Shown here in pieces: positions 1-10,555 of a DNA stretch of 64,000 nt. The notes under the pieces were generated by a model. The model made no database searches and was not told the origin of the DNA. It worked only from the letters and a program-made list of their open reading frames with translations. Within the stretch, counting starts at the first letter, position 1. The number at the start of each line of letters is the position of its first letter. The stretch is from an uncultured Eubacteriales bacterium (GTDB taxonomy: Bacteria > Bacillota > Clostridia > Christensenellales > CAG-138): NCBI GenBank assembly GCA_900546845.1, contig UREK01000013.1, positions 6,025 through 70,024 of the forward strand, given 5' to 3'. The translations under genes were made by a program, and so were the position numbers.

Positions 1-639
1 CCAGGCGTTCTTCACGCCGTGCGCGTCGAACTCCGGAATATTCGCCTCCCGCGCGGGCATGAACAGCACAAACGCGAGCAGCGCAAACGCGAAGGCGGCC
101 GCGCATGCGCCGAAGATCAGCTTGCCCTTGCGGCTGCCCTCCAAGCGGTCGAACAGGCGCGTAAGCAAAGTTACGGTAAGCACGCCCGTTACGAGCGATA
201 CGCCCACGTCAAGCGGCGTATGCACGCCGAGGTACATGCGGGAAAAGCCCGTCAGCAGGATCGCCAGCGCGCAGCATACCGTCACCCATTTCTTCCTGCG
301 CCATACTGCAAGCGTACCGAACACGGTCGCAGTCGTCTGCGTATGGCCGCTTGGAAAGGAATACCCCGTCGCCGCCTCGCGCGCCGCTTCCACGATTGTA
401 AAGTTTTCATCCAGCACCCAAGGGCGCGGAATCAGGAAAACCGCCTTCAAAAGCTGGTTCAACGTGTTCCCGACAAGGCCGATGAAAAAGAAGCGGAAGC
501 CCCACTTTTTGTCAAAACACCACAAAAGCGCCATGCCCACGAGCATGAACACCGTTTCCTCGCCAAGCATCGTGACGAGCGCGGCAACGCCATCCAAGAA
601 CGGCGTGCGGATCGCCTCCAATAAGCGCAGAAATCCCAT
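1..639 (-). CDS. PAP2-family membrane phosphatase (3' end outside window)
   Basis: The minus-strand frame is open to the window edge, giving 213 codons without the C-terminus. The three signatures of the PAP2 (type 2 phosphatidic acid phosphatase) superfamily are visible: K65 with RP at 72-73 (KAVFLIPRP), PSGH at 96-99, and SRMYLGVHTPLD at 133-144, which holds the catalytic His and Asp. Hydrophobic stretches between the motifs fit a multi-pass membrane enzyme that removes phosphate from lipids such as undecaprenyl or phosphatidylglycerol phosphates; the substrate cannot be told from sequence. The start is ATG with GGAGGA five bases upstream. It is divergent from the next gene. Confidence 0.85.
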   Translation of the reverse strand, partial: MGFLRLLEAIRTPFLDGVAALVTMLGEETVFMLVGMALLWCFDKKWGFRFFFIGLVGNTLNQLLKAVFLIPRPWVLDENFTIVEAAREAATGYSFPSGHTQTTATVFGTLAVWRRKKWVTVCCALAILLTGFSRMYLGVHTPLDVGVSLVTGVLTVTLLTRLFDRLEGSRKGKLIFGACAAAFAFALLAFVLFMPAREANIPEFDAHGVKNAW

Positions 640-826
640 CTGTTCCTCCGGTCTGCCATAGATTTGTTCCACAGGAATATATATATTATAGCATAGCTGT
701 ACCGCGCCGCGCACCGCCCAAAACGCGGTAGGCGGGAAAAGGTTCAAAAACCGTTCATTTGCAATGCAGGCCCGCATGGGATAAAATATATGGGTAAACT
801 TGCTTTATTTGGGAAAGGGACTCGGC

Positions 827-1495
827 ATGAAGCAGAAAAAATGGATTATCCTGGGCGGTTGCGCCCTGCTCGTCGCGGCTGTGGCTGCGGTTGTCCTCCT
901 GAGCGGGAATCCTGCAAAGCCCGCTTTAGATCCAAACTCTTATGCAGCAAAGCCGGTCATTTATTTGTATCCGGAAGAGACGATGGAGGTTTCCGTTTCG
1001 CTCGATTACGGTGGGACGCTGACCACTACGTACCCGAAGTATGACGAAGCAGATGGCTGGCATGTGACCGCCATGCCGGACGGTACGCTCATCAACCAGG
1101 CGGACGGCAAGGAATACTCCTACCTGTTCTGGGAGGGCGCGTCCACCGCCACATACGACATGACGCACGGCTACGTCGTCAAGGGCGCGGATACGGCGGC
1201 GTTTTTGCAGGCGACCCTGAGCCGCATGGGCATGCTCCCGCGGGAATACAATGAGTTCATCGTCTATTGGCTGCCGCAGATGGAGCAAAACCCCTTTAAT
1301 CTCATCACGTTTCAGGCGGAGCGCTACACCAGCAACGCAAAGCTCTCCATCTCGCCGGAGCCGGACAGCATGCTGCGCGTGTTCATGGCCTTCCGCGCGC
1401 TGGACGAGTGGATCGATGTGGAGGCCCCCACCCTGCCGCAGTTTGAACGCACAGGGTTCACGGTCGTCGAATGGGGCGGCTGTGAAGTGCAATAA
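827..1495 (+). CDS. Membrane-anchored extracellular protein of unknown function
   Basis: A 222-aa protein with a basic N-terminus (MKQKKW), one hydrophobic segment at about residues 6-26 and no lipobox, so a signal anchor or uncleaved signal. The exported part opens with KPVIYLYP, a motif I associate with uncharacterised clostridial surface proteins, followed by a beta-rich domain (VSVSLDYGGTL, GWHVTAMPDGTL). I recognise no catalytic motif. The ATG at 827 follows GGGAAAGGG; an upstream in-frame TTG at 800 is less likely. A terminator hairpin lies just after the stop and is duplicated around repeat copy 1. Confidence 0.7.
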   Translation: MKQKKWIILGGCALLVAAVAAVVLLSGNPAKPALDPNSYAAKPVIYLYPEETMEVSVSLDYGGTLTTTYPKYDEADGWHVTAMPDGTLINQADGKEYSYLFWEGASTATYDMTHGYVVKGADTAAFLQATLSRMGMLPREYNEFIVYWLPQMEQNPFNLITFQAERYTSNAKLSISPEPDSMLRVFMAFRALDEWIDVEAPTLPQFERTGFTVVEWGGCEVQ

Positions 1496-1510
1496 ATCAC
1501 TTGGCTTTTC

Positions 1511-1757
1511 GGGGGGAGCGGAAGCACCCTCTCAGGCTGTCGATCAAGTGGCAGATGCCACTTGATCGAGGGATTCACGTCGCGCTTGCGCCGATGGCGC
1601 GGCCAGCGCTCCGTGTAAAGAAAGCCTTGCGGCGCAAGGCTTTTCGCTCGCACCGCACAGGTCGCTGCTCGCGATGGAAAGTCAAGGGCTGCGGCCCTTG
1701 ACAATCCCGGAGAGACTTTTTCGACAAGCTGGGGGGAGCGGAAGCACCCCCCCTTTT
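1511..1757 (-). repeat. Hairpin-flanked repeat family A, copy 1
   Basis: Core element at 1533-1730 (198 bp), reverse orientation (CAGGCTGTCGA end first). It is bracketed by two copies of the same hairpin-forming 19-mer starting GGGGGGAGCGGAAGCACCC, at 1511 and 1731. The second copy continues into CCCCTTTTT and is the real terminator for the gene ending at 1495. The core carries the family's hairpins: GATCAAGTGGCA/TGCCACTTGATC, a GGCGC-type double hairpin, AGCCTTGCG/CGCAAGGCT and GTCAAGGGC/GCCCTTGAC. Short open frames across it are by-products of the repeat and recur in every copy. Confidence 0.9.
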
Positions 1758-1908
1758 TCGTTTCGCCGCACGCACCTACGGCGCGAACGCGGTCTTTTTT
1801 CGGCGAAGATCGGGTGCTTTTGCCGAATTGGTTGACGGAGCGCTTGTACTGCTTTATGCTTATGCCATGGAACCTTGCGGATGGGAGCGGGTTCGATCAG
1901 TCGATAGG

Positions 1909-1943
1909 GTGAAAAGGAACGCCGCGGCAAAAGCCGCGGCGTT
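1909..1943 (-). terminator. Intrinsic terminator downstream of rex
   Basis: Perfect 11-bp stem (AACGCCGCGGC with GCCGCGGCGTT) and AAAA loop on the plus strand. On the minus strand it is followed by a T-rich run (CCTTTTC), 30 nt after the rex stop. Between this and repeat copy 1 (about 1760-1908) I see nothing identifiable. Confidence 0.75.
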
Positions 1944-1972
1944 TCGCATCGCAAAATCAGTGCCTACCCGCT

Positions 1973-2605
1973 TTAATCGTTGGCCACGTCATGCTCGATC
2001 TTGTAGCTCAGTTCGCTCAAACTGTCGTTAAGGTGTACGTTCTCGATCGGCACCGCAGCCACCAAGTCGACCGGCACGAAATTCCAAATGCCCTTGATGC
2101 CGGCAGCGACCATACGCTCCGCGATCTCCTGCGCAGCACTCCGGCGGGCGGCGATCACGCCGATGTCCACGCCATGGGTGCGGATGAACGCTTCCATCTC
2201 CTCAGCGGCATAGACGGGCTTGCCATTGATCTCCTGGCCGACAAGCTCCGGATTTACGTCAAACAGCGCAAGCACGTTGAAGCCTGCGGACGAGAACCCC
2301 TCAAAATTGGTAAGCGCGTGGCCGATATTGCCTGCGCCGACGATTATGACGGAATGCTCCCGGTCAAGCGCCAGGATGGACTTGATCTCCGAAAGCAGAG
2401 TACGGACGTTATAGCCATACCCTTGCTGGCCAAACCCGCCAAAACAATTGAAATCCTGCCGCACCTGCGACGCGTTCAAGCGCATCTGCTGTGCGAGCTT
2501 TTCCGACGAGATGCGCTCGACCCCCTGGCTCTCCAGCATCACCAGATGCCGGTAATACCGGGGCAAGCGCTTAATCACAGCTTCCGAAACCTTTTTGAAT
2601 GCCAT
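1973..2605 (-). CDS. rex: Redox-sensing transcriptional repressor Rex
   Basis: A 210-aa protein, the usual length for Rex. An N-terminal winged helix (residues 1-75, including LNASQVRQDFNCFGGFG) is followed by an NAD(H)-binding Rossmann fold with GAGNIG at 90-95 and an acidic residue after the second strand (ALFDVN). Rex senses the NADH/NAD+ ratio and represses fermentation and NADH-reoxidation genes; its targets cannot be seen here. The start is ATG with GGAGGAAG upstream. It has its own promoter and terminator, so it is a separate unit from the nitroreductase and uvr genes upstream. I found no clear Rex operator in its own promoter. Confidence 0.95.
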   Translation of the reverse strand: MAFKKVSEAVIKRLPRYYRHLVMLESQGVERISSEKLAQQMRLNASQVRQDFNCFGGFGQQGYGYNVRTLLSEIKSILALDREHSVIIVGAGNIGHALTNFEGFSSAGFNVLALFDVNPELVGQEINGKPVYAAEEMEAFIRTHGVDIGVIAARRSAAQEIAERMVAAGIKGIWNFVPVDLVAAVPIENVHLNDSLSELSYKIEHDVAND

Positions 2606-2650
2606 ACTCTTCCTCCGCTCATCCGCCCGCGCGGGAAATCATCGTTTTTT

Positions 2651-2679
2651 ATTTTATCCACTTTTCCCGAAAATCGCAA
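2651..2679 (-). promoter_or_regulatory. Promoter of rex
   Basis: On the minus strand TTGCGA (2674-2679), a 17-bp spacer and TAAAAT (2651-2656), about 45 nt before the rex start. Confidence 0.55.
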
Positions 2680-2690
2680 GCGGCTTATGG

Positions 2691-2730
2691 AAAAAGCACG
2701 CCGCATTTTGCATTGTTTTGGCGGCAGTGC
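2691..2730 (-). terminator. Terminator after the nitroreductase gene
   Basis: On the minus strand a stem of GCAC-T-GCCGC with GCGGC-GTGC, a long AT-rich loop, and then TTTTT. It separates the uvrB-uvrA-nitroreductase unit from rex. Confidence 0.7.
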
Positions 2731-2749
2731 TGCAAAATCTGCGTTTTTC

Positions 2750-3478
2750 CTATATACGCATGAACAAGGATGCGTTTTCTTCCCGCCGCCATTCGCCGGA
2801 AACGCCGCAGTATGCCGCGCCAAGCTCGATGTGCAGCATGGCGATCCCGCAGTCCAGCTTCCCATAGCCAAAGTTGGCGGAAGTGTTTTCCACGGCGATC
2901 CCGTCCTCCCGTACGCGGAAGCGCCAGGGCTGCCCGTTCACCGCAGAGGGCGCGCGCCGCGCGCATTCGATCGCCCGCTTCTGCCAGGCGGGGAGCGCGC
3001 CGAATTCCTCCGCGCTGAGCCCCGTCAGCTTTTCATAAGAGCGCCGCGGCCGTGCGGCATATTCCTCATCCGGCACGCCGATGGAAATGATGCAGACGAC
3101 GTGTTCCCCTTCCGCAAGCGGAATCGCCGCGAGGGCGTTCTTTTTGTTGTAGGAAGCGCCGAGCCAGCATGTACCAAGGCCCATCGCCGTGCATTCAAGC
3201 GAGAACGCCTCGCCTACGTAGCCCGCCATCTCAGGCTCTGCGTCCTCCTTCGCAATAACCGCTGCGAAAGCATCCGTTCCCCGCACCTTGCCGTACCAAA
3301 GGAACGCCGGCTTGAATGCGCGTTCCGCCGCGCCAAGGGCGATGCGCACGCCGTGCGCGCACAAAAGCTCCGCCATGCCCGCGAGCGTCTGGAGCTGCGC
3401 TTCCTCCGGAGCCGCTTTATATTTGCGCACGGAGAAGCGCCGCTCAGACGCCTCATACCAGCGCTGCATGCTGTCCAT
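2750..3478 (-). CDS. Nitroreductase-family flavoprotein (TM1586-like)
   Basis: A 242-aa protein. RRFSVRKY near the N-terminus and RRAPSAVNGQPWRF at about 185-198 are the FMN-contacting motifs of the nitroreductase fold; the two-half layout (a second nitroreductase-like half in the C-terminal 100 residues) resembles the putative TM1586 nitroreductases. It probably uses FMN and NAD(P)H to reduce nitro or quinone compounds; the true substrate is unknown. ATG at 3478 has GGAG eight bases upstream; an in-frame TTG six bases earlier is less likely. It lies 25 bp after uvrA on the same strand and is probably the last gene of that transcript. Confidence 0.8.
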   Translation of the reverse strand: MDSMQRWYEASERRFSVRKYKAAPEEAQLQTLAGMAELLCAHGVRIALGAAERAFKPAFLWYGKVRGTDAFAAVIAKEDAEPEMAGYVGEAFSLECTAMGLGTCWLGASYNKKNALAAIPLAEGEHVVCIISIGVPDEEYAARPRRSYEKLTGLSAEEFGALPAWQKRAIECARRAPSAVNGQPWRFRVREDGIAVENTSANFGYGKLDCGIAMLHIELGAAYCGVSGEWRREENASLFMRI

Positions 3479-3503
3479 TCCCAATTCTCCCCCGTTTCGT
3501 CCG

Positions 3504-6359
<2,856 letters not shown>

Positions 6360-6412
6360 GGTTTCTTCCTCATTTATCGCAAAAAGTCGAATTCGTTTCT
6401 ATCGCGCGCCGC

Positions 6413-8446
6413 CTACTTTTTGGGCGACTTGCGCGTCCTGCCGCGCGCTTTTTTGGCGCTGCCCGGCGTGCCCGGCGCGGGCTTTTTGACCGCCGCGCCG
6501 TCGCCCGTGAGCGCAAACAGCTCGTCGCGCAGCTTGGCCGCCGCTTCAAAATCGAGCTCCGCCGCGGCCTGGCGCATCTGTGCGCGCAGGATCTCAATGC
6601 GCTCCTGCCGCTCGGCCTCGGTCATGCCGCCTTCGTCCCGCTTCGCCTTGTGCGAGATCTCCAGCACATTATGCACCGCCTTGCGGACGCTGCGCGGCGT
6701 AATGTTGTGCGCCGCGTTATAGGCCTGCTGTTTCTCGCGGCGGCGGTTGGTCTCGTCGATCGCGCGGCGCATGGAATCGGTGATCTCGTCGGCATACATG
6801 ATGACGCGGCCGTCCACGTTGCGCGCGGCGCGGCCTATGGTCTGCACGAGCGAGGTCGTGGAGCGCAGAAATCCCTCCTTGTCCGCGTCGAGGATTGCCA
6901 CAAGGCCCACCTCTGGCAGGTCGAGACCTTCGCGCAGCAGGTTGATGCCCACGAGCACATCAAACTCACCGAGCCGGAGATCCCGGATAATCTCCATGCG
7001 TTCGATGGTTTCAATATCGGAATGCATATAGCGCACGCGCACGCCCATGGAATCGAGGTATTCCGTCAGCGTTTCAGCCATGCGCTTGGTAAGCGTCGTT
7101 GCGAGGGTGCGGTATCCACGCTCCGCCATCCGTTTAACCTCACCAAGCAGGTCGTCGATCTGCCCTTTCACCGGGCGCACGCTGATCTCCGGGTCAACAA
7201 GGCCCGTTGGCCGGATAATCTGTTCCACCGTCTGGCTCGCAAGGCCGAGCTCGTAATCCCCCGGCGTGGCGGAAACGCAGATGAGCTGGTGGATGCGTGC
7301 GCTGAACTCTTCAAAGCGCAGCGGCCGGTTATCGAACGCCGAAGGCAGGCGGAATCCATATTCCACCAGGTTCTCCTTGCGCGAGCGGTCCCCGCTGTAC
7401 ATGCCGCGCACCTGCGGCAGCGTCACATGGGATTCGTCCACGATCATGAGGAAATCCCCGGGGAAATAATCGAGCAGCGTAAACGGCGGCTGCCCGGGCC
7501 TGCGGCCGTCAAAATAGCGGGAATAGTTTTCGATGCCCTGGCAATAGCCGATCTCCCGCATCATCTCGATGTCATACAGCGTGCGCTGTTCGATGCGCTG
7601 GGCCTCGAGCAGCTTGTCCTGCGCCTTAAATTCGTCCACGCGCTTCCATAGATCCGTTTCGATCTGTCCGATCGCGCTTTCAAGCTTTTCCCGCCCGGTC
7701 GCGTAATGCGAGGCCGGGAACACAGCGACATGCGCGCGCCCGCAGAGAACCTCGCCCGTGAGGGGGTTCACCTCGCTGATGCGCTCGATCTCATCCCCGA
7801 AAAACTCTACGCGCAGCACCTTGTCCGACCAGTTCATGGGGAAGATGTCCAGCACATCCCCCTTGGCGCGGAACGTGCCGCGCGAAAAGTCGATCTCGTT
7901 GCGCTGGTATTGGATGTCCACGAGCCGCCGGATGACCTCGTCCCGCTCAATCCGCATCCCTTCGCGCAGGGAGATCGACAGCTTCAGGTATTCCGCCGGG
8001 TCGCCCAGCGCGTAAATGCAGGAAACAGACGCAACGATAATCACGTCCTTCCGTTCGTTCAGGGCGCAGGTCGCGCTGTGGCGCAGCTTGTCGATTTCGT
8101 CGTTGACGGTGGAGACTTTTTCGATATACGTATCGGAGGAGGCAATGTACGCCTCCGGCTGGTAATAATCGTAATAGGATACAAAATATTCCACCGCGCT
8201 GCCGGGGAAGAATTCCCGGAGCTCAGAGCAGAGCTGTGCGGCAAGGGTCTTGTTGTGCGCGATGACGAGCGTAGGCTTCTGCACGCGCTCGATCACCTTT
8301 GCCATGGTGAAGGTTTTCCCGCTGCCGGTCACGCCAAGCAGCACCTGTGTCTTGTCGCCGCGCAAAACGCCTTCCGCAAGTTTTTCGATGGCCTGCGGCT
8401 GATCGCCCTGCGGTTCGAACGGTGACACCACCTTAAATTCGTTCAT
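6413..8446 (-). CDS. uvrB: Excinuclease ABC subunit B
   Basis: A 677-aa helicase-like subunit that receives damaged DNA from UvrA and recruits UvrC. Walker A GVTGSGKTFTMAKV is near the N-terminus, the beta-hairpin region reads YYDYYQPEAYIASSDTYIEK, the DEAD-type box is DESH, and a UVR domain at the C-terminus (ILRAQMRQAAAELDFEAAAKLRDEL) binds UvrA/UvrC. A Lys/Arg-rich tail follows the UVR domain. It is the first gene of a uvrB-uvrA-nitroreductase transcript. I found no LexA box of the Firmicutes type upstream. Confidence 0.98.
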   Translation of the reverse strand: MNEFKVVSPFEPQGDQPQAIEKLAEGVLRGDKTQVLLGVTGSGKTFTMAKVIERVQKPTLVIAHNKTLAAQLCSELREFFPGSAVEYFVSYYDYYQPEAYIASSDTYIEKVSTVNDEIDKLRHSATCALNERKDVIIVASVSCIYALGDPAEYLKLSISLREGMRIERDEVIRRLVDIQYQRNEIDFSRGTFRAKGDVLDIFPMNWSDKVLRVEFFGDEIERISEVNPLTGEVLCGRAHVAVFPASHYATGREKLESAIGQIETDLWKRVDEFKAQDKLLEAQRIEQRTLYDIEMMREIGYCQGIENYSRYFDGRRPGQPPFTLLDYFPGDFLMIVDESHVTLPQVRGMYSGDRSRKENLVEYGFRLPSAFDNRPLRFEEFSARIHQLICVSATPGDYELGLASQTVEQIIRPTGLVDPEISVRPVKGQIDDLLGEVKRMAERGYRTLATTLTKRMAETLTEYLDSMGVRVRYMHSDIETIERMEIIRDLRLGEFDVLVGINLLREGLDLPEVGLVAILDADKEGFLRSTTSLVQTIGRAARNVDGRVIMYADEITDSMRRAIDETNRRREKQQAYNAAHNITPRSVRKAVHNVLEISHKAKRDEGGMTEAERQERIEILRAQMRQAAAELDFEAAAKLRDELFALTGDGAAVKKPAPGTPGSAKKARGRTRKSPKK

Positions 8447-8669
8447 ATCGTTCCGTTCCGTCTTTCCTCAATACACGCCTGAACCTATTCTACCAAATAA
8501 CGCAAGGAAAGAAAACTCCCCGCGCACATTCTTCCGATATTTTGTTTGGAGCGCATCTCCCGGCTGCGGAAGTAATTGGCCGCATTTCCAAGCGTCCCAT
8601 ATTGTGTGGCGGCGCAGCGAAATGATAGCATACATTATGCACAATACACTGATTTAGGATGTGAAATGA

Positions 8670-8843
8670 ATGGACGCCCTCTTTCTCCTTTATGTCGGCG
8701 CGATCCCCGTCGTGCCGCTGATCGGCGCTGGAATCTTTAAGCGCCGCAGGGATACCCGGCGGCGCAATGTATGCTATGGACTTTTTGCCTTGCAGCTGCT
8801 GCTGAGCATCGGCTGCGCCGTGGTATACCTCAAGCAGCATTGA
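8670..8843 (+). CDS. Small putative two-helix membrane protein
   Basis: A 57-codon frame starting MDALFLLYVGAIPVVPLIG and ending VVYLKQH. Two hydrophobic segments (about 3-21 and 36-53) flank a very basic loop (KRRRDTRRR), which by the positive-inside rule predicts a cytoplasmic loop. A weak AGGA lies about 15 nt upstream. It is convergent with coaX, ending 9 bp from it. Coding status rests only on composition and position; it matches no family I know. Confidence 0.45.
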   Translation: MDALFLLYVGAIPVVPLIGAGIFKRRRDTRRRNVCYGLFALQLLLSIGCAVVYLKQH

Positions 8844-8852
8844 CCGCCATGC

Positions 8853-9620
8853 TCATTTGTTCATGCGGTAAATGTAGTTGAGCCCTTCGAGCGTCAGCGT
8901 CGGGTTCAGCACGTCAATGCAATCCGTCTCCGCCGCGATCATGGAAGACATGCCGCCCGTTGCAACGACCGTCGGCGGAGCGGAAAGCTCCTTTTCCATG
9001 TGCCGCACGATGTTTTCCACAAAACCCACAAAGCCGTTGATGATGCCGGATTGGATGCCATCCTTCGTGTTTTTGCAGATGGCATGCTCCGGCTTAACGT
9101 ATTCAACCTTATGCAGCATGGCCGCCTTTTCGACAAGCGCATCGGTGGAGACGATGATGCCCGGGCCGATCGCGCCTCCGAGGAAAGCGCCGTCTTCGGA
9201 AACGACGGAAAACGTCGTCGCAGTGCCAAAGTCGATGATGATAACGGGGCCGCCGTAGCTGCGGTATGCCGCGACAGCGTTGCAGATACGGTCTGCGCCC
9301 AAAAGCTCGGGATAGTCATACCAGATGTCAAGTCCCAATTCCAGCGAAGAGCTCACCATCATCGGCTGCTGGCCAAAGAAATACAACTGGCACATATGCT
9401 CTATGGTGTAATTGACCGACGGCACGACCGAGGAAATGATAATGCCGCGCACATCCTGCGTGGAGAGTCCCAGGTGGCCAAAAAACGACTCCATCTGCAC
9501 GCCGTATTCGTCGGAAGTGCGGTGCAGATCCGTCGTCATGCGCCAGGAATTGAGCAGCTTACCGTCCTTATAGAGGCCGGTCTTGATATTCGTGTTGCCG
9601 ATGTCCATCGCAAGGAGCAT
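8853..9620 (-). CDS. coaX: Type III pantothenate kinase
   Basis: A 255-aa ASKHA-fold kinase that phosphorylates pantothenate, the first step of coenzyme A synthesis. Family motifs visible: MDIGNTNIK at the N-terminus (phosphate-binding loop with Asp6), GADRICNAVAA, and DFGTATTF with the catalytic Asp. The length is typical. It starts 46 bp after the ECF transporter gene on the same strand, so uptake and first phosphorylation of the vitamin appear to be co-expressed. Confidence 0.95.
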   Translation of the reverse strand: MLLAMDIGNTNIKTGLYKDGKLLNSWRMTTDLHRTSDEYGVQMESFFGHLGLSTQDVRGIIISSVVPSVNYTIEHMCQLYFFGQQPMMVSSSLELGLDIWYDYPELLGADRICNAVAAYRSYGGPVIIIDFGTATTFSVVSEDGAFLGGAIGPGIIVSTDALVEKAAMLHKVEYVKPEHAICKNTKDGIQSGIINGFVGFVENIVRHMEKELSAPPTVVATGGMSSMIAAETDCIDVLNPTLTLEGLNYIYRMNK

Positions 9621-9666
9621 AAGTTGCGTTTCCCTTTCCGTCCTTTTGGCCTTTGGGGCGCGCCGG

Positions 9667-10287
9667 TCAGGCGGTGCGGCGCTTCATATAGGCCTGCAGC
9701 GCCTTGCCCGCGACCGTGCAGATGACGACGGCCGCCGCCGCCTCCAATCCACCGTTGAACAACCCCGTAGCAGTGAAAAGCATCGTCGCCACACCGGCGA
9801 CATCCGTTCCGAAGGCCTGCGCCAGCAGCGGCGCAGCAAGCAGGTAAAGGATACCGAGGAACAGGACGGTATTGGTGAGGGAGCCGGCCGCAGAAGCCAC
9901 AGCCATGCCGACGACATTGTTTTTCGGCGTGATCACGCGATACAGCAGGCCGGATACAAGCCCGACGAGGATGCGCGGCAGGAAGATCACCGCCAGCACC
10001 AGAAGCAGGTTGTACAGCCCGAAGCCCGTATCCGCCCCCAGCAGCAGCGTGGACATGGGCGTTGGGACCATCAGGCCGCGCAGCAGGCTGGATAAGCCAA
10101 AGAAAAACCCAAGGACCATCCCGCCGCGCACGCCGAGGAAGAAGCTGCCCAGGATCACGGGGATATGGATCAGCGTAATTTCGATCGCACCCGTGGCAAT
10201 ATAGCCGATCGGCGTGAGGGCCAATACAAATATCATTCCGACGAATAAAGCATAAAGCACCAACGTATGAACTTTGTTATGATTCAT
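9667..10287 (-). CDS. ECF transporter S component, probably pantothenate
   Basis: A 206-aa integral membrane protein with about six hydrophobic helices and the ECF S-component pattern (N-terminal ALFVGMIFVLALTPIG, then IEITLIHIPVILGSFFLGVRGGMVLGFFFGLSSLLRG). S components bind a vitamin and pair with the shared EcfAA'T module, which is not in this window. Pantothenate is inferred from the adjacent coaX. The start at 10287 has GGGAGG upstream and fits family N-termini better than the longer frame. Confidence 0.85.
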   Translation of the reverse strand: MNHNKVHTLVLYALFVGMIFVLALTPIGYIATGAIEITLIHIPVILGSFFLGVRGGMVLGFFFGLSSLLRGLMVPTPMSTLLLGADTGFGLYNLLLVLAVIFLPRILVGLVSGLLYRVITPKNNVVGMAVASAAGSLTNTVLFLGILYLLAAPLLAQAFGTDVAGVATMLFTATGLFNGGLEAAAAVVICTVAGKALQAYMKRRTA

Positions 10288-10454
10288 GATTAACCTCCCG
10301 CAAACCGTTTTTTGTAGCTTGCCTGTCAAGCGCATATTATACCTTTATTTTTCTGTGCACGCAACCCCCTGCTCGATGCTTGCGGCGCTCCCGCGCATCT
10401 GTTTCCGAAGTGTAAATTTTCTGTTTGCAGCCCCATTTTGGAAGCACAATGCCC

Positions 10455-10484
10455 TTTACATCCTCCCTGCCGCGCGATTATAAT
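10455..10484 (+). promoter_or_regulatory. Promoter of the VanW-family gene
   Basis: TTTACA (10455-10460), an 18-bp spacer and TATAAT (10479-10484), 72 nt before the ATG at 10556. Confidence 0.7.
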
Positions 10485-10555
10485 AACACGAGTGGAAGCC
10501 CGTGCGTTTCCCCGACAAAATACGATATTTTTTTGAGATATGAGGTAACCGGAAA

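Noticed and set aside
1251..1775. Short overlapping ORFs across the family A repeats (also near 12185, 18346, 21140, 23662, 37429, 61571)
   Set aside because: The same Arg/Ser-rich translation recurs at every copy in whichever frame stays open; changes keep RNA stems rather than codons, and there is no ribosome site.
2606..2749. Rex operator in the rex promoter
   Set aside because: I looked for a TTGTGAA...TTCACAA-like palindrome and found only partial AT-rich matches.
8447..8669. LexA/SOS box upstream of uvrB
   Set aside because: No CGAAC-N4-GTTCG-type sequence is present between uvrB and the small ORF.
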